This document shows positions 1 through 8,367 of a stretch of 48,953 nt of DNA, in pieces; the stretch's first letter is position 1; each line of letters starts with the position of its first letter. A program made the translations under genes and the position numbers. Source of the stretch: Ignavibacteriales bacterium (lineage in GTDB: Bacteria > Bacteroidota > Ignavibacteria > Ignavibacteriales > Ignavibacteriaceae); NCBI GenBank assembly GCA_020061465.1, contig JAGUYG010000029.1, positions 1 through 48,953 on the forward strand, given 5' to 3'. Under the pieces are notes generated by a model. That model saw nothing but the letters and a program-made list of their open reading frames with translations. It had not been told where the DNA came from and searched no databases.

Positions 1-71
1 ATTGGCAGAGATAACTTAACATTTAACATTCTGACAGAATTATAAATGTAAAGACATAATTGGTAATAAGT

Positions 72-116
72 CTCTCTCTTTGTAAGAGAGAGATTATCCC
101 AAAGGGATGCCTTTGG
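72..116. repeat. Tandem small palindromes (intergenic repeat)
   Basis: Two adjacent hairpins are visible. CTCTCTCTT (72-80) and AAGAGAGAG (84-92) form a perfect 9-bp stem with a 3-nt loop. CCAAAGG (99-105) and CCTTTGG (110-116) form a perfect 7-bp stem with a 4-nt loop, overlapped by a smaller ATCCC/GGGAT palindrome (96-108). No gene is visible between base 1 and 289. A similar ATCCC..CCTTTGG arrangement occurs at the other end of the window near 48911-48931, so this is probably a dispersed genomic repeat rather than a terminator. Confidence 0.55.
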
Positions 117-289
117 CAGAGAGAGTTCAAAAGTACCGTATATAGAGCAACAAAAATGTTTGCTGAAAAAAAAACTTTTTTTACGTAGTAGCACTAAAGG
201 AAAAATGATTATTAATAACAGAGCTAAAACTCTCTAAAAAAACCATTTTGTATAAAATTTAATTCATTAGGACTCTATTTTTAAAACCA

Positions 290-315
290 AGAAGGGTATC
301 CATTGATACCCTTCT
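290..315 (-). terminator. Hairpin, likely terminator of the first ferredoxin gene
   Basis: AGAAGGGTATC (290-300) and GATACCCTTCT (305-315) form a perfect 11-bp stem with a 4-nt loop. It lies 100 bases beyond the stop of the minus-strand ferredoxin gene at 415-684. In minus-strand RNA it is followed by a U-containing stretch (UUGGUUUU). On the plus strand a run of eight T follows a few bases later, so it could work in both directions. Confidence 0.6.
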
Positions 316-414
316 ACTTCCCCTTTTTTTTATTCTGATTAACAAGGACAACATCTCCCCTGCTGTTTTCCCCTAATTAACTGACCCCGGAATAAGGCAA
401 CCCAATCAGAAATT

Positions 415-1077
<663 letters not shown>

Positions 1078-1410
1078 TTATCTCCCTAAACCATCTAAGT
1101 AATCTTTTTTAGCTAATAGTGCTTCTTTGTCCTCCACATGATTTGGATCGGGAATACAGCAATCAACGGGGCAGACCGCTGCACATTGCGGTTCATCATG
1201 AAAACCTACACATTCAGTACATTTATCGGGAACGATGTAGAAAAAATCATTAGAAAAAAAACCGGCTGCACCCGATGGAGCGGCATCGCCTTCACCGTAA
1301 GTTTTTCCTGCTAATTCCCACTGTGCCCCTCCTTCGTAAATAGCGGTATTTGGGCATTCCGGTTCGCAGGCTCCGCAGTTGATGCATTCTTCAGTGATCA
1401 TTATTGCCAT
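1078..1410 (-). CDS. 2[4Fe-4S] ferredoxin (long form)
   Basis: A 110-residue dicluster ferredoxin closely similar to the 415-684 product: same cluster I ([12 protein letters not shown]), same inter-cluster insert and same cluster II spacing ([18 protein letters not shown]). It keeps a charged, probably helical C-terminal tail ([17 protein letters not shown]...), as in Allochromatium-type ferredoxins. The start is supported by an AAGGAGA ribosome binding site eight bases before the ATG. The high identity suggests tandem duplication, but about 390 bases separate the genes, so they may be expressed independently. Role: electron transfer with an unknown partner. Confidence 0.92.
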   Translation of the reverse strand: MAIMITEECINCGACEPECPNTAIYEGGAQWELAGKTYGEGDAAPSGAAGFFSNDFFYIVPDKCTECVGFHDEPQCAAVCPVDCCIPDPNHVEDKEALLAKKDYLDGLGR

Positions 1411-1807
1411 GGGGGATGTCTCCTTAATATTAATTTATTCAGCAAGATATTGGGTTTTCAATTCCCGGGTAATTAGTATAAGATGTTTGTAACATCGGTT
1501 TCAATTTTACTAAACTAATCATCAAAGTTCAATGCGGAGATGATAAATTATCTTAATCTAATAGAATTAGAATTGTGCATAAACCTGGTTGAAACGCTGT
1601 AGACGACTTTCTTACAAAAAACGTTTTAATATGATAGATAATTCTATTCGCTGCCGAAATAATTGTGTGAGGAAATTAGGCTATAAAACTCAAGATAACC
1701 TCTTTTAGAGAAATTTGTTATAATCATTAGGTCTTTGAAATAATTGATAAGTTTTGTAAAATTGTACTAAATTCAAAGTCTAATAACAACACTTAAAAAG
1801 TCTTTGT
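1411..1807. other. Intergenic region between ferredoxin and toxin-antitoxin genes
   Basis: Roughly 400 bases separating divergent genes. No credible ORF was seen. It contains the ribosome binding site of the second ferredoxin (just above 1410) and, at its right end, the promoter/operator-like signals of the toxin-antitoxin pair listed separately. Confidence 0.4.
1719..1784 (+). promoter_or_regulatory. Candidate promoter and operator of the toxin-antitoxin pair
   Basis: A perfect TATAAT lies at 1719-1724. Directly downstream, ATTAGGTCTTTGAA (1726-1739) and TTCAAAGTCTAAT (1772-1784) form an imperfect inverted repeat that differs by one inserted base and one substitution. The arms straddle the expected transcript start, 24 bases or more before the antitoxin ATG at 1808. 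Many type II antitoxins repress their own promoter through such a site. No good -35 box was found, so the promoter part is tentative. Confidence 0.4.
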
Positions 1808-2014
1808 ATGAAAGTATTAATTGATATTAAAGAAAATAAGGTTGATTTTGTAATGGAGTTGCTTAACAGTCTTTCGTTTGTGAAAGCAAAAACAATCTCC
1901 CCTCAAAAGGCACAATTGATAGAAGAAATCAAAGAGGCTGTGGAAAATCTGAATCTGGTAAAGCATGGAAAACTAAAAGCTCGCAAAGCAAAAGATTTGG
2001 TAAATGAACTATAA
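1808..2014 (+). CDS. Antitoxin-like protein of a RelE/ParE-type pair
   Basis: A 68-residue charged protein with no signal peptide. It starts MKVLIDIKENKVDFVMELL and has a helical C-terminal half rich in K, E and L, ending KARKAKDLVNEL. Short proteins of this pattern precede RelE/ParE-family toxins in many Bacteroidota. The toxin start codon lies inside the end of this gene (11-base overlap), the usual translational coupling of type II pairs. No recognisable DNA-binding domain can be named by eye. Since the toxin next door is broken, this may now be an orphan antitoxin. Confidence 0.65.
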   Translation: MKVLIDIKENKVDFVMELLNSLSFVKAKTISPQKAQLIEEIKEAVENLNLVKHGKLKARKAKDLVNEL

Positions 2015-2288
2015 TATTCTTTCTATACCTCCATTTGACCGGCAGTTAAAAAGATTATCGAAAAAATATCCTTCACTAAAATCCGACCATATCAATTTGT
2101 TAGAAGACTTAGAAATAAAGCCCCGGCAGGGAAAATCGTTAGGTAATAAGTGTTATAAAATTCGAATGTCGATTGGTTCAAAAGGAAAAGGTAAATCAGG
2201 TGGAACGAGAGTTATTACACATGCGCAATAAGTTGATAATACTGTTTTTCTCACGACAACCGGTTCACATCGTGAGATGCCGGTGTAG
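2004..2288 (+). pseudogene. Truncated RelE/ParE-family toxin
   Basis: The open part (2004-2231, 75 residues) reads like the start of a RelE/ParE toxin: FDRQLKRLSKKYPSLK helix, LGNKCYKIRM strand, and KGKGKSGGTRVITH strand. Family members run to about 100 residues, continuing with a strand like NTVFLxxIYDKSEK. Here a TAA (2229-2231) follows THAQ. The same frame then reads VDNTVFL (2232-2252), the expected next strand, and diverges exactly where a palindrome (CTCACGA/TCGTGAG, 2250-2276) begins; it stops for good at 2286-2288. So there is an in-frame stop plus loss of the C-terminal catalytic end. It could still be made as a short protein, but toxin activity is unlikely. Confidence 0.7.
2250..2276. 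repeat. Palindrome at the broken end of the toxin gene
   Basis: CTCACGA (2250-2256) and TCGTGAG (2270-2276) are perfect inverted copies around a 13-base centre that holds a second palindrome, AACCGGTT (2258-2265). Toxin homology ends at its left edge, suggesting an insertion or deletion joint. It may double as a terminator, but no T-run follows directly. Confidence 0.5.
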
Positions 2289-2372
2289 ATATTTAGTTGT
2301 TTAAGGTAATTATTTTATAATTTTTTTTGTATTTTTATGTCCCATTAATTAAATATTATATATCAAAACACT

Positions 2373-2615
2373 ATGTTGGAAAAAGAATTTAAATATTATT
2401 TAACTCACCAAAAAGAATTGGTTGAGAAATACAACGGTAAATTTCTTGTCATTATTGACGAAAAAGTTGTTGGTGTTCATGATACATTTGAAGAGGCTCT
2501 TATAGAATCCCAAAATAAATTTGAATTGGGAACCTTTTTAATTCAACAGTGCCTTCATGGCGAAGATGGTTATACTCAAACATTTCATACAAGAGCAATT
2601 TTCGCTAAATGCTAG
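2373..2615 (+). CDS. Small DUF5678-like protein
   Basis: An 80-residue protein without signal peptide or membrane segment. The pattern [31 protein letters not shown] resembles DUF5678: a short beta hairpin around a self-reading K/G-rich stretch, then a helix. The C-terminus ([25 protein letters not shown]) adds a strand and a terminal cysteine. Its stop overlaps the start of the protease gene by seven bases (ATGCTAG), so the two are surely co-translated and probably work together. No biochemical function is known to me for this family; DUF membership is by eye. Confidence 0.6.
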   Translation: MLEKEFKYYLTHQKELVEKYNGKFLVIIDEKVVGVHDTFEEALIESQNKFELGTFLIQQCLHGEDGYTQTFHTRAIFAKC

Positions 2616-3166
2616 AGACTAAAATTCCAATTCACGCTCTGACAAGAAGTTATCCTCATATAGCGCGCGTTATTACATCACCAATTGCGGTCCAAAATAC
2701 AAAAACAGAATTGACAGAACAAACTTTTGCAATCTGGGATACCGGAGCAACGGGTTCCGCAATTACGAAGTCATTAGCACAAAAACTTGGACTTGTTGCT
2801 ATTAGTCAAACCCGCGTAAAAGGGGTTCATGGTCATAAAGATGGAATCAATGTCTATGCAGTAAAAATTGTTCTCAATAATCAAAATGTATCATTTATTT
2901 TACCTGTCACGGAATGTGAGCAATTAACCGATGATGATTCTTGCAAGTTTTTAATTGGAATGGATATCATTTCTCGTGGTGATTTCGCAATAACAAATTT
3001 TCAAGGTACAATGGTTATGACTTACAGAGTTCCGTCGATACAACGAATAGATTTTGTTGCAGGAATAAGAAGTCATACCCCCATTGTTACAGACAAAATC
3101 CCAGGAAGAAACGATCCTTGTCATTGTGGTAGTGGTAAAAAATTCAAGCACTGTCATGGAAAATAA
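2609..3166 (+). CDS. Retropepsin-like aspartic protease with C-terminal SEC-C motif
   Basis: A 185-residue cytoplasmic protein. Residues 40-50 contain the aspartyl-protease signature [11 protein letters not shown], with Asp44 as the expected catalytic residue. A later LIGMDII (about 115-121) matches the second conserved element of retropepsin-like folds. One active-site Asp per chain means it should act as a homodimer. The last 20 residues (166-185) are a SEC-C zinc motif ([13 protein letters not shown]...HC), the same tail that closes SecA in this window. The small upstream gene overlaps it by seven bases. Substrate unknown; the SEC-C tail suggests targeting to a protein or nucleic-acid partner. 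Family call firm, role open. Confidence 0.8.
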   Translation: MLETKIPIHALTRSYPHIARVITSPIAVQNTKTELTEQTFAIWDTGATGSAITKSLAQKLGLVAISQTRVKGVHGHKDGINVYAVKIVLNNQNVSFILPVTECEQLTDDDSCKFLIGMDIISRGDFAITNFQGTMVMTYRVPSIQRIDFVAGIRSHTPIVTDKIPGRNDPCHCGSGKKFKHCHGK

Positions 3167-3325
3167 GTTGTCTTTTATAGAGTTGCCGCCAATAAAAAGA
3201 CGATAACTTTAATAATTGATGATTAATCCAGATATTAAAATATACCCTTAAGAAAAATAACTTCATTTAAAAGCACAAAACATCGTCTCTATACTTTTAA
3301 CCCGCTATGTGGAATTAATTAGATT

Positions 3326-4042
3326 TCACCAACTTCCGCTGGCACCGCCGCCGCCGAAAGAGCCTCCTCCTCCTGAAAAACCGCCACCGAAACTTCCACC
3401 TCCCGACCTGCCGAAACCTCCACTGCTTCCTCCTAATCCGCCTAAATATATCCATCCTCTTTTCCTTCGGTTTCCCCTGAAAAAAGAAAGCAGCACAAAC
3501 AGCATAATTAAAATGAATGGAAGTATATTATGTAAATTATCCCCATCATCGGAAGCGATTTTATCGGATTTATACTCGCCCGCTGCCGCGGCTATAATTG
3601 CTTCGATGCCTTCAACAATGCCTTGGTAGTAGTCTCCTTTTTTGAAATGCGGTGCAATTTTATTCCTGATTATCGAGCTTGCAAGAGCGTCGGGAATTGC
3701 ACCTTCTAAACCGTAGCCAACTTCAATGCGCAGCTTTTTATCATTCAGTACAATTAACAATAAAAGACCATTATCGTTTTTAGCCGTTCCAATTTTATTC
3801 TGTGTTGCTGTTTCATGTGCGTAGTATTCAATTGGATATCCCTCCAGCGAACTAATTAGAAGCACCACAAGCTGATTGCTTGTTGTGTCTTCATAAGCTT
3901 TCAGCATCGAATTTAGGTAGGTTAACTGTTGTTCGGTAAGAGTGTTTGTATAATCCGTAGCCCACTTCGTTAAATTAGGCACATTAGGCTGCGTGAACCC
4001 TATAATGGTAAACGTAAAATAAAGGAACAGAAGCTTCATCAA
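3326..4042 (-). CDS. TPM-domain membrane protein (YgcG family)
   Basis: A 238-residue protein with an N-terminal signal peptide (about 1-18), a TPM domain (about 25-155, including LPDLTEQQ-like start, NDNGLLLLIVLNDKKLRIEVGYGLEG and IAPHFKKGDYYQGI), one membrane segment (about 173-188) and a glycine/serine-rich tail from residue 201 (GGGSFGGGFSGGGGSFGGGG). This is the standard architecture of the TPM/YgcG family. It begins one base after the lemA stop, and lemA-TPM pairs are common. TPM domains have been called phosphatase-like and linked to photosystem repair in plants; the bacterial role is unclear, perhaps envelope stress. Confidence 0.9.
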   Translation of the reverse strand: MMKLLFLYFTFTIIGFTQPNVPNLTKWATDYTNTLTEQQLTYLNSMLKAYEDTTSNQLVVLLISSLEGYPIEYYAHETATQNKIGTAKNDNGLLLLIVLNDKKLRIEVGYGLEGAIPDALASSIIRNKIAPHFKKGDYYQGIVEGIEAIIAAAAGEYKSDKIASDDGDNLHNILPFILIMLFVLLSFFRGNRRKRGWIYLGGLGGSSGGFGRSGGGSFGGGFSGGGGSFGGGGASGSW

Positions 4043-4043
4043 T

Positions 4044-4652
4044 TTAAAATTCTACTTTTGGCGGAGTTTCTGAACCGGGCAATGATTTAAAATACTGTTT
4101 CTCATGAAATCCAAATAGATTAGCAAAAATTGAATTCGGAAAAGTTTTTATGGTTGTATTATAATCTCTCACGGTTTGATTAAATTTTCTGCGTTCAACC
4201 GAGATTCTATTTTCGGTTCCTTCTAACTGTGCTTGAAGCTGTAGAAAATTCTCGCTGGCTTTTAGTTCAGGATAATTTTCCACTGTTACCAGCAAACGCG
4301 ATAGGGCTCCGTCTAATTGCCCTTGAAGCTGTTCAAAGCGTTGAAAAGCTTCGGGATTGTCCAGCAATTCAGGCGTAATATTCATTTGACTAACTCTGGC
4401 ACGGGCTTCGGTAACGTCGGTTAGCACCCCGCGTTCAAAATCAGCATATCCTTTTACCGTGCTTACTAAATTTGGAATTAAGTCTGACCTTCTTTGATAT
4501 TGATTTTCCACCTGGCTCCAACTTTCAATAACAGTTTCATTTAGCTTTACTAAACTATTATACGCCCCGATTCCCCAAGTTATCAGTAATGCGGCTATTA
4601 CCAGCACCACTCCTCCGATCGAACAGCCGATGAGCATGCCCTTATTTTTCAT
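4044..4652 (-). CDS. lemA: LemA family protein
   Basis: A 202-residue LemA protein: short cytoplasmic N-terminus, one membrane helix (about 6-28, IGGVVLVIAALLITWGIG), then the helical LemA domain with the typical YNSLVKLNETVIESWSQVENQYQRRSDLIPNLV, YPELKASENFLQLQAQLEGTENRISVERRKFN and IFANLFGFHEKQYF elements. The C-terminus is outside the cytoplasmic membrane. An AGGAGG site four bases before the ATG fixes the start. It heads a two-gene operon with the TPM protein. The cellular function of LemA is unresolved. Confidence 0.95.
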   Translation of the reverse strand: MKNKGMLIGCSIGGVVLVIAALLITWGIGAYNSLVKLNETVIESWSQVENQYQRRSDLIPNLVSTVKGYADFERGVLTDVTEARARVSQMNITPELLDNPEAFQRFEQLQGQLDGALSRLLVTVENYPELKASENFLQLQAQLEGTENRISVERRKFNQTVRDYNTTIKTFPNSIFANLFGFHEKQYFKSLPGSETPPKVEF

Positions 4653-4817
4653 TAAACCTCCTAAGTAGGATAAATCCGTTTTCGAAAAATACTTTTGTAT
4701 AAGATAGAATTAATAACTCTCCGCCTTGGTTTGCAATAAATAAATTTCTTTACTTTTAAATTATGATAGTTTTGAAAGAATTTCCATATTAAATGTGAAA
4801 AAGAAAATTTAAACTGC

Positions 4818-5681
4818 TCAGGGTTTAACTCCTTCATACTCGTATTGTAAATATTCTAATGCCCGGTTTGAGATTTCAATATTCTTTTCAATTGCGAATT
4901 TTTCTGCATTTTGAATATTTCCTGAATAAAAACGCAGCCATAGGAAATTAGCTACAACCAATCCGTCAAAAACTCTATCTGCAGAAAAGGCATCGATAGT
5001 TAAATAACCAAACAGCAAATTCCAGCCTAAGGATAAAAAGCCGTTTAGATAGTTACCCGTGTAAAACTGCCCTGATCCCGGTACAATAAACGAGATAAGC
5101 TTTGCAAATGTTACCGAAGATTTTTCGGAATCAACCTGATCGCATAAAATCTTCATTTCATGATTGGGTGAGATTTTATTGAAATATGATGAAGCCGATT
5201 CCCAATCGTCATTGAAAATATAAGCCCAGCCTCTCCAAAAATTGATCTGGTCATATCTATCTTCAAAAACAACTTGTGTATCAAGATGATCGAGAAGTCT
5301 TAATGCATTATCTGTTGTCCTTCTTAAGATATTTATTTTGATAATTTCCAGTTTTGCCTCAAATAATTCTTCATCGGCAGATGCATTAAGCAGAGCTTTA
5401 TTGAAGTATATTATCGCTTCCTGAAGATGCCCGCCCATCTTATAACTTCGGGCAATTAAGCTGTTAGCCCGATAGGCATATTGAGCTTGAGTATCAAAAA
5501 AAATCAGCCGCTTTAATTCTGTAATGGTATCGAAATATTTTTCTTGTTTATATAATTCGAACGATAATTGATACTGCTTCTCAAGAACATTTTGCGCAAA
5601 ATTTTTCGACACTGAAATTAACAGAATTATAAGAATCCAGGAATTAAATGGAACGGCGGATTTGTTACTTACAAAAATCAT
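4818..5681 (-). CDS. TPR protein with PGSGQFYT membrane motif (third gene of YidD cassette)
   Basis: A 287-residue protein with an N-terminal hydrophobic segment (about 14-29, signal or anchor). Helical repeats resembling TPRs occupy about 30-175. A membrane-like C-terminal half opens with VPGSGQFYTGNYLNGF (200-215) and two hydrophobic stretches (about 213-232 and 240-253). The PGxGQxYxGxxxxG pattern recalls TM2/DUF5683-type small membrane domains. It overlaps the upstream gene by 17 bases and shares this motif with it, so the two are probably paralogues. An envelope role tied to the YidD-like protein is inferred. No named function; no homologue recognised beyond the motif. Confidence 0.75.
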   Translation of the reverse strand: MIFVSNKSAVPFNSWILIILLISVSKNFAQNVLEKQYQLSFELYKQEKYFDTITELKRLIFFDTQAQYAYRANSLIARSYKMGGHLQEAIIYFNKALLNASADEELFEAKLEIIKINILRRTTDNALRLLDHLDTQVVFEDRYDQINFWRGWAYIFNDDWESASSYFNKISPNHEMKILCDQVDSEKSSVTFAKLISFIVPGSGQFYTGNYLNGFLSLGWNLLFGYLTIDAFSADRVFDGLVVANFLWLRFYSGNIQNAEKFAIEKNIEISNRALEYLQYEYEGVKP

Positions 5682-6537
5682 ATTCGGGTAAGAAATAATT
5701 GTTTTGTTCGATATATATTTTTAATTCATTGTCAAAGTTAAAACGTAATTGCGCATTGTAAATTTGTGCGGATACCGCTGAACCGTAGATGTTTCCGCCG
5801 TAAAAAAAAGCAGAAGCTGCCGCAAATGCCCATCCTCTGAATTTATGACCTGCTTTGAAATTTGAATATGCTAAAAATGCAGTTAATCCGGTAACAATAG
5901 CCGCAGTAATTCCATCGCCAAACTGATGCGTATAAATTTTTCCAGCACCCGGGATTAGGGCAGACAGCAATCCGGCTAAAACAGGATTTTTGTAAGAAAT
6001 ACTTATCTTTTTATCATAAAACAAATCCAAATCGCCTCTTTTATCTTCTGTAACTGAAGTTAGTAAAAAGGATTTTTCAGGCAGCGGTTCTTCGGCAAAA
6101 AGGAATGAGAAGTAATACAAGTTTTTACTTTCACCTGAATAAAAAGCAGGCTTCGAATTTATTTTATCATTAAAGTTACTACGGAATAAATTATAATTTT
6201 CTTGAAGGAAATATGATTTAAAATATTCTCGACCGGCTTCCTTAAAGAAAACGGATCTTACAGTTTCTTGATCAAAATAATCAGCAGCTTCGTTCAATCT
6301 TCCGATGCGCTGGAGGGACAGCCCGATTTTAAATCGTATCGTATCATTATTCCCTGTATCAAGTGATAAATATCTTTGATACTCCTGAATTGCTCTTAAG
6401 TAATCCTTTTCGCAAAAAAGGTGGTCTGCAAAAATTTTTATGTTAGATGTTGAATGTAAATCAATTTCGGTTTTCTCTAAGGCTGTTTGTGCAAAATGAA
6501 GAGTAGAGCAAAGCCATATTAGAATAATTAACCTCAT
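5665..6537 (-). CDS. TPR protein with PGAGKIYT membrane motif (second gene of YidD cassette)
   Basis: A 290-residue protein with a signal peptide (about 1-17, ending HFAQ). TPR-like helices lie at about 35-120 (YLRAIQEYQRYLSLD, FKIGLSLQRIGRLNEAADYF), then a linker, then a C-terminal membrane region that begins IPGAGKIYTHQFGDGI (195-210) and has two or three hydrophobic stretches (about 208-225, 236-258). Same plan as the downstream gene. Its start overlaps the stop of the YidD-like gene by four bases (ATGA), so translation is coupled. The function is unknown; location is probably the envelope, with the TPR part outside the cytoplasm. Confidence 0.75.
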   Translation of the reverse strand: MRLIILIWLCSTLHFAQTALEKTEIDLHSTSNIKIFADHLFCEKDYLRAIQEYQRYLSLDTGNNDTIRFKIGLSLQRIGRLNEAADYFDQETVRSVFFKEAGREYFKSYFLQENYNLFRSNFNDKINSKPAFYSGESKNLYYFSFLFAEEPLPEKSFLLTSVTEDKRGDLDLFYDKKISISYKNPVLAGLLSALIPGAGKIYTHQFGDGITAAIVTGLTAFLAYSNFKAGHKFRGWAFAAASAFFYGGNIYGSAVSAQIYNAQLRFNFDNELKIYIEQNNYFLPEYDFCK

Positions 6538-6989
6538 GGGCGCGGTAATTTCTTTGATGGAGGATAATAATTAATAGATTCTTCATCAAGAGTGTAAAGC
6601 GAAACCGGATCATAAACTTTATAGTTAGGTAAACGAGGATATCGGGCACGGCGATTGACAAAATTTATATCTCTTGTGAATCTATCAAAGAACATTAATG
6701 TGCCCTGGAAAAATCCTGTATGTTTGACTGATTCCAGGTAAAAAGAAGAACAAGAAGGATGGAACGGACAATTATCTCCGTCAACATCCGAAATAAAAAT
6801 CCAATAAAGATTCGCAAGAGAATTGACTATCGTTTCATCGAAAGAATTGCCTAAAAATGATTTTCCCCTGCCGGACTTTTCATGATTTACAGTATAAGAT
6901 ATTTCGGCTTTTTCCCACATTACCCAATCGGTTTGGGAATAAGGCGAACTATAAAACAGAATAGTAAAACAAATAATAAAAAAGCGCAT
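6534..6989 (-). CDS. Secreted YidD-like protein
   Basis: A 151-residue protein with a signal peptide (about 1-18, ending YSQ) and a YidD core at about 74-106 (CPFHPSCSSFYLESVKHTGF...), including the family's C-x-F-x-P-S/T-C-S and a following HGFxxG-like stretch. Classical YidD is a 70-90-residue cytoplasmic-face peptide next to yidC that aids membrane-protein insertion. Here there is an added export signal, about 50 extra N-terminal residues, a C-terminal tail, and no yidC or rnpA nearby. It heads a coupled operon with two TPR membrane proteins. It is therefore a variant whose job may differ from YidD itself. Confidence 0.8.
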   Translation of the reverse strand: MRFFIICFTILFYSSPYSQTDWVMWEKAEISYTVNHEKSGRGKSFLGNSFDETIVNSLANLYWIFISDVDGDNCPFHPSCSSFYLESVKHTGFFQGTLMFFDRFTRDINFVNRRARYPRLPNYKVYDPVSLYTLDEESINYYPPSKKLPRP

Positions 6990-6994
6990 TTAAA

Positions 6995-8140
6995 TTACAT
7001 TTCATCTAAAAGAGCACGTGCAATAATCATCCTCTGTATTTCTGAAGTGCCCTCATAAATTTCGGTTATTTTTGCATCGCGTAAATACCGCTCGACCAGA
7101 TACTCGCGTACATATCCGTAACCACCGTGAATTTGAATTGCTTCAAGTGCACATTCAACCGCTATCTTTGAAGCATACAGCTTAGCCATGGCTGCTTCTT
7201 TGTAATATTTTTTATTGGCATCCTTTACCGCAGCAGCTTTGAATGTAAGCAATTTTGCTGCATCAATTTTCATCGCCATATCCGCAAGCTTAAACTGAAT
7301 AGCCTGAAATTTTGAAATTTCCTGACCAAATGCTTTCCGTTCTTTTGAGTATTTCAAAGCGGCTTCGAGAGAAGCTTCAGCTATACCTATTGCCTGTGCA
7401 GCTATGCCAATTCTACCGCCGTTAAGAGTTTGCATCGCAAAGTTAAATCCTTTTCCTTCTTCCCAAACTAGATTTTGTGCAGGAATGCGGCAATTCTGAA
7501 ATGTAAGCGAACAAGTATCGCTGCTTCTGATGCCGAGCTTATCTTCTTTCTTTCCATGCCCGAAACCCTCAGTTCCTTTTTCAACGATAAAAGTCGAAAT
7601 ACCATGGTGACCTTTTTCTTTATCAGTAGTTGCCATTACCAAATGATAGTCTGCCGAGACTCCGTTAGTAGTCCAATTTTTAATCCCGTTCAAAACATAA
7701 AAATCACCTTCTGTATCGGCGGTGGTTTTCTGTTTTGTTGCATCGCTTCCGGCTTCCGGTTCAGATAAAGCAAAGGCGCCCAATTTATCTCCTTTTGCCA
7801 GAGGAGTAAGATATTTTTCTTTGATATAATCGGAACCATACTTTTCCAATCCGAAACACACAAGTGAATTGTTTACAGACATTATTACCCCAACGCTTGC
7901 ATCGACTTTTGATATTTCAATCATTGCTAAAATATAGCTGATTGTATCTAATCCGGCTCCACCATATTCAGGCGGAACCATCATTCCCATGAATCCAAGT
8001 TCGCCGAGTTTCTTTACTATTTCTGATGGAAATTCGGCATTTATGTCCCTTTCAACGGCAGATTTAGCGATTTCAGCCTCGGCAAATTCTCTTGCCGTTT
8101 GCTGTATCATCAGATGTTCTTCTGTAAATTCGAAATTCAT
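6995..8140 (-). CDS. Acyl-CoA dehydrogenase, short-chain (butyryl-CoA) type
   Basis: A 381-residue FAD enzyme that oxidises acyl-CoA to trans-2-enoyl-CoA and passes electrons to electron-transferring flavoprotein. Standard features: FALSEPEAGSDA, the FAD/substrate region YVLNGIKNWTTNG, GGRIGIAAQAIGIAEASLEAAL, and IQIHGGYGYVREY near the end. The catalytic base is probably Glu363 in IYEGTSEIQR, the position used by short/medium-chain enzymes. The length is normal. The start has a GGGAG site before the ATG. It is followed five bases later by the YidD cassette; that link looks incidental. Likely role: beta-oxidation or amino-acid breakdown. Confidence 0.95.
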   Translation of the reverse strand: MNFEFTEEHLMIQQTAREFAEAEIAKSAVERDINAEFPSEIVKKLGELGFMGMMVPPEYGGAGLDTISYILAMIEISKVDASVGVIMSVNNSLVCFGLEKYGSDYIKEKYLTPLAKGDKLGAFALSEPEAGSDATKQKTTADTEGDFYVLNGIKNWTTNGVSADYHLVMATTDKEKGHHGISTFIVEKGTEGFGHGKKEDKLGIRSSDTCSLTFQNCRIPAQNLVWEEGKGFNFAMQTLNGGRIGIAAQAIGIAEASLEAALKYSKERKAFGQEISKFQAIQFKLADMAMKIDAAKLLTFKAAAVKDANKKYYKEAAMAKLYASKIAVECALEAIQIHGGYGYVREYLVERYLRDAKITEIYEGTSEIQRMIIARALLDEM

Positions 8141-8355
8141 TTTACTCCCTTTTTGATTTGCAGTAAATTACTTTTGGTAAACGGGTTCGAAGCAATTAAA
8201 CCGCTTTTGGCAATTTATTTTCTTCGGACAGTTTTAAAATAAGAGATAATATCCATTCGTGCAATTAAAGAGAGATTTAATATTTTTTCAGGTGTGCTAA
8301 AGAAATTTTACCGCTTGTTTTGCGAAGTTGAATTTTCATCAAATTTCAATATTCC

Positions 8356-8363
8356 TATATTTG
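8356..8363 (+). promoter_or_regulatory. Bacteroidota-type -7 box before rlmN
   Basis: TATATTTG matches the Bacteroidota -7 consensus TAnnTTTG exactly. It ends five bases before the rlmN ATG at 8368, so transcription would start at or next to the start codon. No clear -33 TTTG is present at the expected distance. Confidence 0.4.
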
Positions 8364-8367
8364 TGTT

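Noticed and set aside
3309-3629. Proline-rich plus-strand frame (PPPPKEPPPPEKPPPK...)
   Set aside because: Exact antisense of the glycine-rich tail of the TPM protein; proline runs arise from complementing glycine codons.
8180-8200. GGTTCGAA-like motif suggesting a tRNA T-arm
   Set aside because: No acceptor, D or anticodon stems could be formed around it.
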